In this document: positions 17,818-27,847 of the stretch, in pieces
Numbering within the stretch: position 1 is the stretch's first letter
How the letters are laid out: every line of letters starts with the position of its first letter
Origin: Planctomycetota bacterium
GTDB taxonomy: Bacteria; Planctomycetota; UBA11346
Direction of reading: 5' to 3'
Assembly: GCA_016745075.1 (NCBI GenBank)
Contig: JADGDD010000001.1
Coordinates: 683,125-747,124, forward strand
Length of the DNA stretch: 64,000 bases
The notes under the pieces: model-generated
The model's database searches: none
Told to the model about the DNA's origin: nothing
What the model saw: only the letters and a program-made list of their open reading frames with translations
Program-made: the position numbers and the translations under genes

Positions 17818-20652
17818 TTACTCTTCTGTCCACTTAATAACTTGCATTGAGTGCTTCGGCAACAGTATCTTCATACCGCTTGTTAAGCCTTCCAGTTGCA
17901 CATCTTGTACATCCAATTGAGGACTATTTTCTTGGCTATGTGCCTCTATCCAGGCAACCACAGCTCTATACGTATTACCCATAATACGTGATGGCTGAGT
18001 ATCTGGATTCATTGTATCAAATTCAGTTTGTAACTGAGCAAACATATCATCTACAGAAGATACACCTTGTGCATTTTGCTCTATCCAACGCTGTGCCGTT
18101 TCAGGCATCGTTTCTTTGATCAACCCCAAGCTTCTACGCTCAACGAGTGGTACCCAACAGTCCTTAAGTATCTCCATAGCAAGTTCATTTGGCGCTTTAC
18201 TTGCAAGAAATTCTTCGGTGTATTTTTCTTTTGCGGCTTTAGTCTGTTTAAGTGAATCGAAAGCAAATTTGAACTCATTGATAAATGAGGAGGTTGGAAA
18301 ATCCCACCATTCATTATGTGCATAAATGCTATCATTACTAAGCTGCCAAGACTGCACATTTTTTGCTTTGCCGGGGAAGTTCAGAGTTATGGTTTGATCT
18401 GATTCTGTATCAAGGTTAATCAGGGCAACACTTCGCTCTTTACCGTTTTTAAACGCATAAGTCCACAATAATGGAATACCCGTTAACTGACCAAGTGCCC
18501 CTTTGCTCACATGAACAGCCTTAAATTTTCCAATAGAAGAAAAGGTCGGGCACGCACCTTCATGCAAGGTTTGCATGCTATCGCCACCAACAAGGATGGC
18601 TTTATTCATTAAATCCATAGCTAAAGCCGTTGGGCGATAACGGTATTCACCTTTCTTTCTATCATAGAGTGTAATACCCCAACCAGGGTAGTTCTTTTTG
18701 TTTCCATAATATTGTTGTGAAAAATTGAATAAGCACAGTTCTTTTGCTCGTAGTTCTTTCTGCATATATAAAATCGAATTGGCAATATTCAAAGCACCGC
18801 CAAGCGTGTAATAAGTTCTATAACGATTATACAAGGGCGCAGACCCGGCTGTCATATGGTAATTGAACTCATAAATGGAAAGACCTTCCATGCCGCCTTC
18901 ACGAAGCACTTTATCTACATCGCCCATACTACCTGCTATCAAATCAAGACTTTTACCATAACAGAGTGAAAAAAGGGAGTTGCCTTCTGTATAAGTTAAA
19001 TCATCTTCTTTTTTGCTAAAACTATGCCAGATATACGGAGCAGCGCTTACACGGTCCATATTAGCATTATTAATACAATGGCCTTTTGCTTGCAATGTTG
19101 ATTTATTTTGTGAGCCAGCATGGAAAATAACATTGTCTTTGAAATATGGCGACTCTTTTGCTCGCTGAGTTAAACCACTCCAATAACCGGGACCAGCATA
19201 CCCGCCCCAAGAAAATGGGCCAAAGACATTCCATTGTTCATTTCCGTATTCAACATTAATTTGATGCAGAACCTCGGTCCATGGTTCTATTTGGCCAAGA
19301 GCGATACGCATATCTCCGCCACGCGTTCCTGCTGGCCCCCCTATATACTCCATAAACAAATCTATTTCGTCTTCATGTAAAGTGCCGGGCAAATTATACC
19401 AAGGGTCTATACCAAGATACTCACACAATTCACAGACTTCATGGATACCATAAGTGCCGTCCATTCCACCAGCAAAACCTTTATCCACATTTGCCATATA
19501 CCACGCTGAACTAATATAACAATTTTGCTCCACACGTGGGCGCAAAAAATTCTCCATCGTATTACCACCCATTTGCAATGAACGAAAAATACCAACATTC
19601 ATTTCTTTCAGCAATTTGATATAATTATCTCTGAAAGGCGTTGGGTTAGTATCACCACCAACATAAACAGCAACTTCGTCTATTAAAACAGCACCTGTTC
19701 CTGTGAGAAAAATTTCGACAACAAAACCTTTTTGTCCAGGCAGCGCTTTTTTCACAGTATACTGCTGCCATTCATCAGTTATAACAACATCTGCTGAGAT
19801 GCCTTTAGCAAATTGAACCTTCAATACCGCATCTCCATCGACTCTGCGTGCCCAAAAAACGGCAGAAGCCTCTCCTTTATCAACATCTTCTTGAGCTCCT
19901 CCCATACGAAAAACGGCACGAGACCCCTTACCTGATGCCGTTAAACGACCAGATAGTGTTCCTGTACCACCAGGTCTATTCTCATTTTCTATGGTTACGT
20001 TCTCTGCCCACCAACCAGATGGACGCTTACCAACATGTTGTAGATTCATATTCTCCAACAACAAACCATCAGGGTACGGCTTCTTGACCTTCCCCTCTTT
20101 ATAAAGGGCCCGTAACTCTTCCGATGGATTCATCGCATTCAGATTTGGAAATTCTTTATCTAAAATTAAGGCTGAACCATATAATGTTTTGTTCCAAGCT
20201 GGAAAAAATCTTTCACCAAACTCATGACCAATAATTTGTGCTGTTTCTCCTTTGTATTTGCCAGAAAGAACAGTAATAGCTCCTCCTACATAGGCTTTAT
20301 CAAGATATTCCTTACCGCCGAACACGCTTACTTTATTGCCATTTACCTGAAATACTTTTACGCATGAGCGTAAAGTTGGCCCTTCAAAACTCCACGTAGA
20401 ACGTAACTTCGTTGCTGGGTTATTGGGAGCACCTCCCTTACCAAAATTGAGTCCAATTGCTGACAACCCTGATGCTTTTACCGCATCTGTAATAGTCACT
20501 TGCGTGAAATCTTGACCTTCAATCTGAGTTCGCTCTTCAAGAGGGCCAAATTTAAATTTTGCGCTTTTTTCATAAGATAATGCTGCATCTTCTGCTTGTA
20601 AGCACGATAAGAACAAAGCACAGGATAGAACAGCAGTATAGAATTTTCTCAT
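17818..20652 (-). CDS. Secreted clan-A-like glycoside hydrolase (arabinofuranosidase-like)
   Basis: This 944-residue protein starts at ATG 20652, with AAGGG 8 bases upstream and a signal peptide (MRKFYTAVLSCALFLSCLQA). An N-terminal beta-sandwich/carbohydrate-binding region runs to about 335. A TIM-barrel region follows, with VEYGNEQWN (E472), the Asn-Glu acid/base signature of clan-A hydrolases such as GH51 and GH39. E595 in LSIYEFNYH is the likely nucleophile. A C-terminal beta region and a helical tail complete it. It is the short relative of the two giant enzymes at 38461 and 48034, without their helical insert. It is the last gene of the GH172/sulfatase operon, 56 bases after the preceding sulfatase. 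Substrate unknown; a sulfated, furanose- or uronate-containing polysaccharide is inferred from context. Confidence 0.78.
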   Translation of the reverse strand: MRKFYTAVLSCALFLSCLQAEDAALSYEKSAKFKFGPLEERTQIEGQDFTQVTITDAVKASGLSAIGLNFGKGGAPNNPATKLRSTWSFEGPTLRSCVKVFQVNGNKVSVFGGKEYLDKAYVGGAITVLSGKYKGETAQIIGHEFGERFFPAWNKTLYGSALILDKEFPNLNAMNPSEELRALYKEGKVKKPYPDGLLLENMNLQHVGKRPSGWWAENVTIENENRPGGTGTLSGRLTASGKGSRAVFRMGGAQEDVDKGEASAVFWARRVDGDAVLKVQFAKGISADVVITDEWQQYTVKKALPGQKGFVVEIFLTGTGAVLIDEVAVYVGGDTNPTPFRDNYIKLLKEMNVGIFRSLQMGGNTMENFLRPRVEQNCYISSAWYMANVDKGFAGGMDGTYGIHEVCELCEYLGIDPWYNLPGTLHEDEIDLFMEYIGGPAGTRGGDMRIALGQIEPWTEVLHQINVEYGNEQWNVFGPFSWGGYAGPGYWSGLTQRAKESPYFKDNVIFHAGSQNKSTLQAKGHCINNANMDRVSAAPYIWHSFSKKEDDLTYTEGNSLFSLCYGKSLDLIAGSMGDVDKVLREGGMEGLSIYEFNYHMTAGSAPLYNRYRTYYTLGGALNIANSILYMQKELRAKELCLFNFSQQYYGNKKNYPGWGITLYDRKKGEYRYRPTALAMDLMNKAILVGGDSMQTLHEGACPTFSSIGKFKAVHVSKGALGQLTGIPLLWTYAFKNGKERSVALINLDTESDQTITLNFPGKAKNVQSWQLSNDSIYAHNEWWDFPTSSFINEFKFAFDSLKQTKAAKEKYTEEFLASKAPNELAMEILKDCWVPLVERRSLGLIKETMPETAQRWIEQNAQGVSSVDDMFAQLQTEFDTMNPDTQPSRIMGNTYRAVVAWIEAHSQENSPQLDVQDVQLEGLTSGMKILLPKHSMQVIKWTEE

Positions 20653-20708
20653 AAGGAAACCCTTTCTTTTTTGTATAATGATATTTTTTCTTACTCTAAT
20701 GAATCAGA

Positions 20709-22097
20709 TTACTCTCTATCATTCAAGTCATAATAGGCTTGAATGTATGGATGTGATGTATCAAAACGGTCAAATAATGGTATGGGATCATCTACCATCC
20801 CAACGGCTCTGCACTGCTTCCCTTCAATACCGGTAAAGGCATCGCCGATATCATGTCTACAGCGATCTAAATGAACGGTTAATTCTTCGATTTTATCTGG
20901 TCGGTTCTCAAAAAGGTTCTCAGACTCACTCATGTCTTCACGTAGATTATAGAGTTCTTGTCGTTGTTCCGAATATTTCCAATCACCGCTACGCACCGCT
21001 TCTAATTCATGATTCCATGAACCATAATAGAAAAATGCTTCATACGGACTTTCTGTTGATTCTGGATTACGTAATAATCCAGAAAGATCATGGCCATCAA
21101 TAATTCTATCATCAGCTAGCATTACACCAGCACATGATACTGCTGTTGGTAAAATATCCAAAGCAGAACAGAGGATGTCAGATTCAGTGCCTGCTGGTAT
21201 TGTTCCAGGCCAACGCATAATGCATGGTTCGCGCATACCACCTTCCCACGTCTTTCCCTTACGACCACGTAAAGGACCGTTGCTTGCACCAAAACGTCCA
21301 GTCGAACCGTTATCAGAAGTGAAAATAACCAAAGTATTTTCGTCAATACCTAATTCTTTTAAGGTATCAAGCAATACACCAGTACTCCAGTCTATGCATT
21401 CGACTTCTGCACCATAGGCACCGTTTTTTGCACGTTCAAGAAACTCTGGCGGTGGAAATAATGGGGTATGTACATACATGTGGGCAAAATACAGAAAAAA
21501 AGGTTCGTCTTTTTTACGTGTAATAAAATCAACTGCTTCTTCTGTATAACGATGCGTTAGTTTTGATTGATCAGGCTCCAGCTCAACCAATTCTTCATTC
21601 TTCATCAGCGGCAAGGGGGCAAACCCATTTTCCTGAAAACGTTCTGGTAAATGTTTTGCATGCGATATATCACGGCCAACATAATGATCGTTACTATACG
21701 GTAAACCAAAATACTCATCAAACCCATGCTTATTCGGTAGAAATGGTTCTTGATCACCAAGATGCCATTTACCAATTAATGAAGTAGCATAACCAGCACC
21801 TTTTAAGTATGTGGCAATGGTGTTTTCATCTGGGCTCAAGCCAATGGGATCACCTGGCATCAAAACGGGAAAATGAACACCTGTATCTAAGCCAATACGT
21901 TTAGGGTAGCACCCGGTCATTAATGCTGCCCGTGACGGAGAACATACGGGTGAAGCCATATAAAAATCGGTTAAACGAAGGCCTTCTTCTGCCATTTTGT
22001 CCAGTCGCGGTGTCTTATTAACGGTAGACCCATAACAGGCCAGATCACCGTAACCTAAATCATCACACAAAATAACTATAACATTAGGTTTAGTCAT
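20709..22097 (-). CDS. Cys-type sulfatase (cytoplasmic form)
   Basis: This 462-residue protein starts at ATG 22097, preceded by AGGGA, and overlaps the previous sulfatase by 8 bases. The alkaline-phosphatase-superfamily fold is clear: NVIVILCDDLGYGD at the N-terminus with the metal-binding Asp pair, CSPSR at 52-56 whose Cys is converted to formylglycine, GKWHLGD, and FTSDNGSTGRFG. No signal peptide precedes the fold. Type I sulfatases hydrolyse sulfate esters of sugars, steroids or glycans. It would act on sulfated saccharides together with the two other sulfatases in the operon. A maturase is needed elsewhere in the genome, because the SUMF1-like proteins here appear inactive. A frame extends to 22307, but it is inside the upstream gene. 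Confidence 0.92.
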   Translation of the reverse strand: MTKPNVIVILCDDLGYGDLACYGSTVNKTPRLDKMAEEGLRLTDFYMASPVCSPSRAALMTGCYPKRIGLDTGVHFPVLMPGDPIGLSPDENTIATYLKGAGYATSLIGKWHLGDQEPFLPNKHGFDEYFGLPYSNDHYVGRDISHAKHLPERFQENGFAPLPLMKNEELVELEPDQSKLTHRYTEEAVDFITRKKDEPFFLYFAHMYVHTPLFPPPEFLERAKNGAYGAEVECIDWSTGVLLDTLKELGIDENTLVIFTSDNGSTGRFGASNGPLRGRKGKTWEGGMREPCIMRWPGTIPAGTESDILCSALDILPTAVSCAGVMLADDRIIDGHDLSGLLRNPESTESPYEAFFYYGSWNHELEAVRSGDWKYSEQRQELYNLREDMSESENLFENRPDKIEELTVHLDRCRHDIGDAFTGIEGKQCRAVGMVDDPIPLFDRFDTSHPYIQAYYDLNDRE

Positions 22098-23568
22098 TCG
22101 CTGGCATCCCTGTGCTGTATCTGAGGTCCTGTGGATGTCCGTCATGACGTCGCGCTGGTGTCGCTCGTACGACGTGCAACTGTTCAAGATCGTTGCGCCA
22201 AGGCCGCAAGCGCCAGCTATCGCCACGCATCGGGTCAAGCGTTTCATCCATCCATTCAATAAGTTCATCATGTAAGGCATTGCGTGCATCACTGTGCTCT
22301 TCTTCATATATGAGGTTCACTATTTCAGCTGGATCATTTTCCATGTCGTACAGTTCATCCATATCAAGTAAATTGACAGCAAGTTTATAGCGTGATGACC
22401 GGCATGACCGAATTGGGAAAAAATCACGATCACGACCACCGCTTTGCGTGATGCTGTGTCGGTTGAATTCCATAAAGATAGGTTGTTTAGGTTTTTCTTG
22501 AGCTGTGAGCGTTGTTGTTATTGGAGCGCCATCTAAGCAAGACGGTTGCTCAAGTCCAAAAGCATCCAATATAGTTGGTACCACAGAAATATGAGAAACA
22601 GGATCACCACAAGCCACTCCTGCCATCACTCGATTGGGCCAACGGACGATAAACGGTATCGAGGTAATCTCTTCATACATAGCAGGGCCTTTGGAGTGTA
22701 AGCTATGGCTATTATTCATATCGCCATGGTCTGCGGTATACACAACCATGGCATCCTCTGCATGTTCATCAATAGCATCAACAATACGACCAATCTCAGT
22801 ATCAATATAATGGTTCACACCAAAATAGTCTGGCCAAATAATAGTTTTGCTATCCTTATCCTCATGAACTCGATCACCAGCCCAACGTTTTTGCATTGCA
22901 GGCTTATCCTCTAAGGTATCCCATATGTTGAGGCTCTTAGGGAATTCATAATTCCTAAATTTATCAACATATTCCTTCGGGCATAAACATGGATGATGTG
23001 GTTCATCAAAACTAACAACAAGGAAGTACGACTGCTCTTTGTGCTCTTCAATAAACCGTAAAGCTCTATTTACACAACGATGAGCGAAGGTGAATTCAGG
23101 TTCAATATCACCAATTTTATCGTGCGCTCCCTGCACACGAGAACGTCGTCGCTCTTCTGGCGTAAGTTCATCCAAGTAATTACGCATATCATACCAATAA
23201 GCAGGGTCCCATCCATCTGGGCATTGTCCCGTGCCAAAATAATCGCTGGCATCGAGGTGCCATTTACCTATGTATCCAGTTTGTATGCCTGCCGCCTGCA
23301 AACGTTGACCGAGAGTAAGGCAGGTATCACCTAACGGCACCTCATTTGCCAAGCAACCATTACTATGAGGGAAAAGACCTGTAAATAAGGCTGAACGTGC
23401 TGGTGTACACACAGGCGAACAACAGTAGGCAGCATCAAATCTCATGCCACCTTCTGCAAGACGGTCAATATTCGGGGTTTGCATTTCTTTAATGCCATAG
23501 GCCGACACGAGATCTTTTCGCTGCTGATCGGTCATAATAAGTATAATTTGTGTTAAGTGCTCATTCAT
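22090..23568 (-). CDS. Cys-type sulfatase (cytoplasmic form)
   Basis: This 492-residue protein is taken from ATG 23568, after an AAGTG; a GTG at 23577 overlapping the PQQ gene is an alternative. Motifs: QIILIMTDQQRKD with the metal Asp, TPNIDRLAEGG, CTPAR at 54-58 as the formylglycine site, GKWHLD, and VVYTADHGDMNNSHSLHSKG with the second metal Asp-His pair. The C-terminal YDMENDPAEIVNL is typical of sulfatases. There is no signal peptide. It sits between a secreted PQQ protein and another sulfatase, overlapping the latter by 8 bases. The substrate is probably a sulfated sugar of the same polysaccharide; specificity cannot be read. Confidence 0.92.
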   Translation of the reverse strand: MNEHLTQIILIMTDQQRKDLVSAYGIKEMQTPNIDRLAEGGMRFDAAYCCSPVCTPARSALFTGLFPHSNGCLANEVPLGDTCLTLGQRLQAAGIQTGYIGKWHLDASDYFGTGQCPDGWDPAYWYDMRNYLDELTPEERRRSRVQGAHDKIGDIEPEFTFAHRCVNRALRFIEEHKEQSYFLVVSFDEPHHPCLCPKEYVDKFRNYEFPKSLNIWDTLEDKPAMQKRWAGDRVHEDKDSKTIIWPDYFGVNHYIDTEIGRIVDAIDEHAEDAMVVYTADHGDMNNSHSLHSKGPAMYEEITSIPFIVRWPNRVMAGVACGDPVSHISVVPTILDAFGLEQPSCLDGAPITTTLTAQEKPKQPIFMEFNRHSITQSGGRDRDFFPIRSCRSSRYKLAVNLLDMDELYDMENDPAEIVNLIYEEEHSDARNALHDELIEWMDETLDPMRGDSWRLRPWRNDLEQLHVVRATPARRHDGHPQDLRYSTGMPAND

Positions 23569-23569
23569 A

Positions 23570-24784
23570 TTATTCACTTAATGCGTAAACCGTTCCGTTT
23601 ATACTAGCAACATAGAGTGCACCATCATCAACCCATGGCGATGAAAAAACTTCTCCATCTGCTGTAAATGACCAAGCCTCACTACCATCCTTCGTATGTA
23701 ACGCACGTACAAGACCGTCCTTACAGCCGAAATAAATAAGACCATTTTTTGCAGAAATAGATGAATCTGATTGAATCGGTTTCGGATAGGTATTCATCCA
23801 AATAACATCACCAGTTTCACCATTCAAGGCTGCAAATTTTCCGCTATAACGACCGACGTATACGGTGTTCTTCCACGCTGACGGAGAATTATGTATACGA
23901 TATTCATTATCTTCAACTTTCTCTTTTAAAAGTTTTTTGCCCCACAGACGATAGCGTGGAAAAGGGTTATCTCGTATACCTTTATCTGAGTGATATTTAT
24001 AAACTCCACGGGTATTATTATAGATAACACTACCATCCTCCATTACTGCTGGAGTCGTACAAAACCACGTATCAGCTCCACTCTCAAATGGACCATTTGT
24101 TTTCCAATTATGCTTACCTGTCTCATAATCTACAGCGTAACCATATCCCCAAAACGTCTCACTTGCTACATAGTATTCATTTTGTGAAAAAGCTAATGAT
24201 GCAAAATAACTTGGACGAAGTTTTTCGACACGATAGATCAATTTTCCTTTTTTAAGGTCAACCGCAACAACATCTCTACCGATAGAAGTAAAAACGTGTC
24301 CATAGACAACTGCCGGAGATATAAAATTATTTTCATCTGGTTTTTTAGCTGAACGCGTCCATTTTTTCTTGCCACTCTCTCTATCTACCGCGTACAATAC
24401 CGATTGCGCTTGAAAAAGCACTATATCATTAACGACACAAGCAGATGAAAACACTCCTCCCTTAACAGGATAAGCCCATTTTTTTTCACCCGTTTCAGCA
24501 TCGAGTGCATAAAACCCATCATGAGCACCAATATAGAGCACCTGATCATGCACCACAGGCGAGGATTTGATAGGCCCTGGCAACGTAACTTTCCATTTTT
24601 CTGATGGTTCAGAAGATATGCCAGTCTTCTGAAATACACCATTTCTTGCAGGGTTTGCACGGAACATCGCCCCACTTGTTACCTCTATTCCATCAGGTAA
24701 TTCTTTCTCTGCTGCACAAATGTGTGATAAAAGCGTCACCGTTAAGCAAAGAGACACAGTCATTGTTTTTATAGATACTACCAT
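23570..24784 (-). CDS. Secreted PQQ-type (BamB-like) beta-propeller protein
   Basis: This 404-residue protein has a signal peptide (MVVSIKTMTVSLCLTVTLLS) and AGGAG 8 bases before ATG 24784. It consists almost entirely of propeller blades of the form 'VLYIGAHDGFYALDAETGEKKW' in pieces, repeated about seven times. Its beginning, SGAMFRANPARNGVFQ, matches the propeller start in the fusion at 1250-5149 (GTMYRGNIHRSSNYP). It lies 12 bases after the tandem-SUMF1 gene. The pair therefore equals the split form of that fusion, which argues that the two products form one complex or surface assembly. No dehydrogenase residues are recognisable, so true PQQ binding is unlikely. Confidence 0.88.
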   Translation of the reverse strand: MVVSIKTMTVSLCLTVTLLSHICAAEKELPDGIEVTSGAMFRANPARNGVFQKTGISSEPSEKWKVTLPGPIKSSPVVHDQVLYIGAHDGFYALDAETGEKKWAYPVKGGVFSSACVVNDIVLFQAQSVLYAVDRESGKKKWTRSAKKPDENNFISPAVVYGHVFTSIGRDVVAVDLKKGKLIYRVEKLRPSYFASLAFSQNEYYVASETFWGYGYAVDYETGKHNWKTNGPFESGADTWFCTTPAVMEDGSVIYNNTRGVYKYHSDKGIRDNPFPRYRLWGKKLLKEKVEDNEYRIHNSPSAWKNTVYVGRYSGKFAALNGETGDVIWMNTYPKPIQSDSSISAKNGLIYFGCKDGLVRALHTKDGSEAWSFTADGEVFSSPWVDDGALYVASINGTVYALSE

Positions 24785-24796
24785 TTCATACGCTCC

Positions 24797-27700
24797 TTAC
24801 TTATAGCCAAACCATGAATTTTTCTTTAATTTTTTCTCATAAACAATTGGTGCCAACTCTCTGTGCATATCTTTAGGATGCGTCCCAGCTTCACAGCGGA
24901 CAGGACGGAAACTTAGATCTGAATAATAATGCGACGAGTACTGTTGTGTACCACCAATGCCTTCATTATCAATATAGGGATGACCCGTTAAGAACGAGGG
25001 ACCACCAACATACATACGAGTTGAACTCACTCCGGCAGCTGCACCTTTCTTACGCTTCCATGCCATATATGGTGAACGAATAGGATTATCCAAATCTCTT
25101 TTAAGTGGACGGTAGGTATCTCTAACTTGGTCAAAAGCATACTCAAAAACGTTTCCCTGAATATCATACACACCAAAAGAGTTCGGTTTTTTCATACCAA
25201 CTTTGTGGGTACGGCCTTCTCCATTCATTGGTCCCCATACATAATCATCTATATTTTTTAGCTCATCATCAAACGGTGAATCTATTCCACCACGGGTCAC
25301 ATATTCAAGTTCAGCAACGGTCGGCAAACGATACCCATCAACATCCCACGACGTAAAAATATATGGATGTGCATAATGCTGCTTTAATCCAAGCCCAGCT
25401 CCCCCTTTTTGTTTTGCAGGATGTGCATAAGTCTTACCACCAAGTTTTGGGGCTCTGTAATAAAAACTCTTACGAACAACAATCGTTCGCTCTTCATCAT
25501 AATAATAACACGGAGTTTTCCCTTCAATTTCAGACAAGGCATTACACCAGGTTACAGCATCATGCCAAGTAATATTTGTAACAGGCTCTTCGGGTTCGTG
25601 GGTAAAATCAAACCACATCATACTCCCCATCGCACCTGACTTACTAAAACTATAACCGTGTGCTTCTGCCCATTGGTAGACTTCGATCCACTTGGCATAG
25701 GTCGTTGTATATTTTGATATTTCGAATTCAGATATTTGTATAATAGCGTTATCGTTACGTTTAAAAGACCCTGCTGGCAATGCTACCATATCAAGGTGTT
25801 GATCTGTCATCTGTACGTCTTCCTTCTGTTTACCGAAGATCTCTCCTTGTTTGAAATTCCATTCTGGAATCCCACTCATATCTACAGAAGTTTCTTTTAC
25901 CACTCCCATTGCAGGCGCTGGCAAACCAGCATCACGATTCACCAAACGAACTCCTATATTTGCAAGACCATTAAATGGTACATCACCATAAGGAGACACT
26001 GGTCGTGTTTCGGGCGATTCTGGATAATTGTAATCGCCGCCAAGTGCTGTTACCTGTGGATTCACAGCAGGATCGTACGCATCTCCAAATGTCCAACACA
26101 ATTCCCATACATTACCAATCATATCATAGATGCCGTGCGTATTCGCAGTTGATTGTCCAACTATTTGTGTGCCATCTTGTGGCGTTGATGGAAGCACTTC
26201 TTGACCATCTCCATAGGCACATTTCCACTCTGCAACCGTTGGTAGACGATGGCCATCTGCTTTCCATTTAACATAGATCTTGGGCAATGGCAATTTCTTC
26301 ATGACAGGGCTTTCTAAATTTCTTCGAGTGAAAGCATTCCCCTTTTCATAATTATAAATTGTATAGAGGTGTTGATTACGGAAAATTTCCGTACATGCTG
26401 CATCAAGATAATAACAGGGTTCTTTTCCTTCTAGCTCTGATATGGTATTACAAACAGCGAGTGTATCATAAAAGGTATGATGAGTTAATGGCTCATCTGA
26501 CTCATGTTTACGCACCCCATACGCCATACTTCCCATATCGCCGGGCTTATCAAAAACATATCGCTTATCCATTATACCAAGTGGTGCGGTTGCGTAATGG
26601 TATAATTCGCGTTTCCATAATGTATAGGGTAGTTCAACACTTGCTATATTAAATGACGGTACTGACGCGTCAGTTGATGGAATACTTTTCATCTCTATAT
26701 GAGAACTTGGCTCTTTGGGTGCAGTAATAACCGCATCGCACTCAAAACCATACCATTTAATATGTGTATTCGCGTTAGATGTATCTGTCTTTGCGAAGTA
26801 CACTCCTACAGCTTGCACATCATCAAAAACACGTTTTTCAAAAACTGCGCCTTCTTCTTCAAAACCTACTTGATAATCACGTGGATTATACTTAGCCCAA
26901 GTCAATTGAGCTGGATACACAAGGGGGTTAAAAGCAACTTTTTGCTGACCCTTAGCGTACTTAAATGCATAATCAGGAACTTCTGGCATCATTTCTGAAA
27001 TGTAAAATTGATCTCCATTTTGTGCAATCATACGCACATCATTAATACCGTACCAATAACGCATTACAAAAGTTGACATACGGCTAGTATCATCAAAAGA
27101 AACAGTATAGTCATCCCCATTATTTAAGAAGTCTTCTTTTTTCCAGACGAGCGAGATATAATGCTTTAAAAAACTTCCTGGGATTTTTGTATGCCGTATA
27201 CCATTAAAAGGGTGATCTTCGGCTCGACCATCTTTAATGGCACCCGCGTGATCACAATTAATCCCCCATTCGTAGGCAAACATTGGCTTTTTCTTGTCGT
27301 TATTTGCAAGATACCACGTTATTCCGCCATAAAATCGAGCAGATAAACGCTCAGGAAAAGTATAAGACAAAGGCCAGTCTTCAGCATTAAGAGGGATATT
27401 CAAATCAAAGGGAATCGACATAATAAAATCATCGGTTACGTCACCATCTCCGTCAATATCAATTGTATCATATATATTTTTCAGTATGGAGGTTCCTACT
27501 TTTGCATCCCTCAGCACGGGGCTAATAGCATGCCTCCAACCACATCTGCCTGTTAAACCATCATGACCACCAAAGTCATGACGTGACCATTTGCCGGCAT
27601 AAGCAACAATTCGGCCTGAGTTCTGTTCCTTTGGCAAAGAGGAGTCATAGTGAGGTCTCCATGACTGGTCTTTATTTTTTACAATTTTATCTGCCCACGG

Positions 27701-27805
27701 AATTTGTTTCAGACGACTTGTTGACACCGGTGGATTATACTCTTCTGCACAAGTAAGCGTTGCACAACACAGCACAAACATACTCATTAGACTTTTTTGT
27801 AACAT
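24797..27805 (-). CDS. Secreted tandem SUMF1/FGE-like protein
   Basis: This 1002-residue protein has a signal peptide (MLQKSLMSMFVLCCATLTCA) and AGGGGG 5 bases before ATG 27805. A beta-sandwich-like N-domain (about 25-345) is followed by two SUMF1 domains. The first (about 360-630) has GHRLPTVAEWKCAYGDGQ, GIYDMIGNVWELCWTFGD and NIGVRLVNRD. The second (about 690-975) has GYRLPTVAELEYVTRGG, GVYDIQGNVFEYAF and DLSFRPVRCE. Neither has the Cys pair of catalytic formylglycine-generating enzymes. Each SUMF1 domain is preceded by a GYxF...GxMGSM motif shared with the fusion protein at 1250-5149. It lies between a sulfatase and the PQQ protein in the GH172 operon. Carbohydrate or surface binding is my guess. 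Confidence 0.88.
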   Translation of the reverse strand: MLQKSLMSMFVLCCATLTCAEEYNPPVSTSRLKQIPWADKIVKNKDQSWRPHYDSSLPKEQNSGRIVAYAGKWSRHDFGGHDGLTGRCGWRHAISPVLRDAKVGTSILKNIYDTIDIDGDGDVTDDFIMSIPFDLNIPLNAEDWPLSYTFPERLSARFYGGITWYLANNDKKKPMFAYEWGINCDHAGAIKDGRAEDHPFNGIRHTKIPGSFLKHYISLVWKKEDFLNNGDDYTVSFDDTSRMSTFVMRYWYGINDVRMIAQNGDQFYISEMMPEVPDYAFKYAKGQQKVAFNPLVYPAQLTWAKYNPRDYQVGFEEEGAVFEKRVFDDVQAVGVYFAKTDTSNANTHIKWYGFECDAVITAPKEPSSHIEMKSIPSTDASVPSFNIASVELPYTLWKRELYHYATAPLGIMDKRYVFDKPGDMGSMAYGVRKHESDEPLTHHTFYDTLAVCNTISELEGKEPCYYLDAACTEIFRNQHLYTIYNYEKGNAFTRRNLESPVMKKLPLPKIYVKWKADGHRLPTVAEWKCAYGDGQEVLPSTPQDGTQIVGQSTANTHGIYDMIGNVWELCWTFGDAYDPAVNPQVTALGGDYNYPESPETRPVSPYGDVPFNGLANIGVRLVNRDAGLPAPAMGVVKETSVDMSGIPEWNFKQGEIFGKQKEDVQMTDQHLDMVALPAGSFKRNDNAIIQISEFEISKYTTTYAKWIEVYQWAEAHGYSFSKSGAMGSMMWFDFTHEPEEPVTNITWHDAVTWCNALSEIEGKTPCYYYDEERTIVVRKSFYYRAPKLGGKTYAHPAKQKGGAGLGLKQHYAHPYIFTSWDVDGYRLPTVAELEYVTRGGIDSPFDDELKNIDDYVWGPMNGEGRTHKVGMKKPNSFGVYDIQGNVFEYAFDQVRDTYRPLKRDLDNPIRSPYMAWKRKKGAAAGVSSTRMYVGGPSFLTGHPYIDNEGIGGTQQYSSHYYSDLSFRPVRCEAGTHPKDMHRELAPIVYEKKLKKNSWFGYK

Positions 27806-27847
27806 TCATACCCCCTACATTATTGTGTGATTTACTTACAATACACC

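Noticed and set aside
22098..22307. An N-terminal extension of the sulfatase at 20709 with a stretch that looks like a lipoprotein signal peptide.
   Set aside because: It lies wholly inside the 3' end of the preceding sulfatase in another frame. ATG 22097 has an RBS, gives the normal family N-terminus and a short 8-base overlap.
24797..27805. A catalytic formylglycine-generating enzyme for the neighbouring sulfatases.
   Set aside because: The active-site cysteines are absent from both domains, and the protein is exported while the sulfatases are not.
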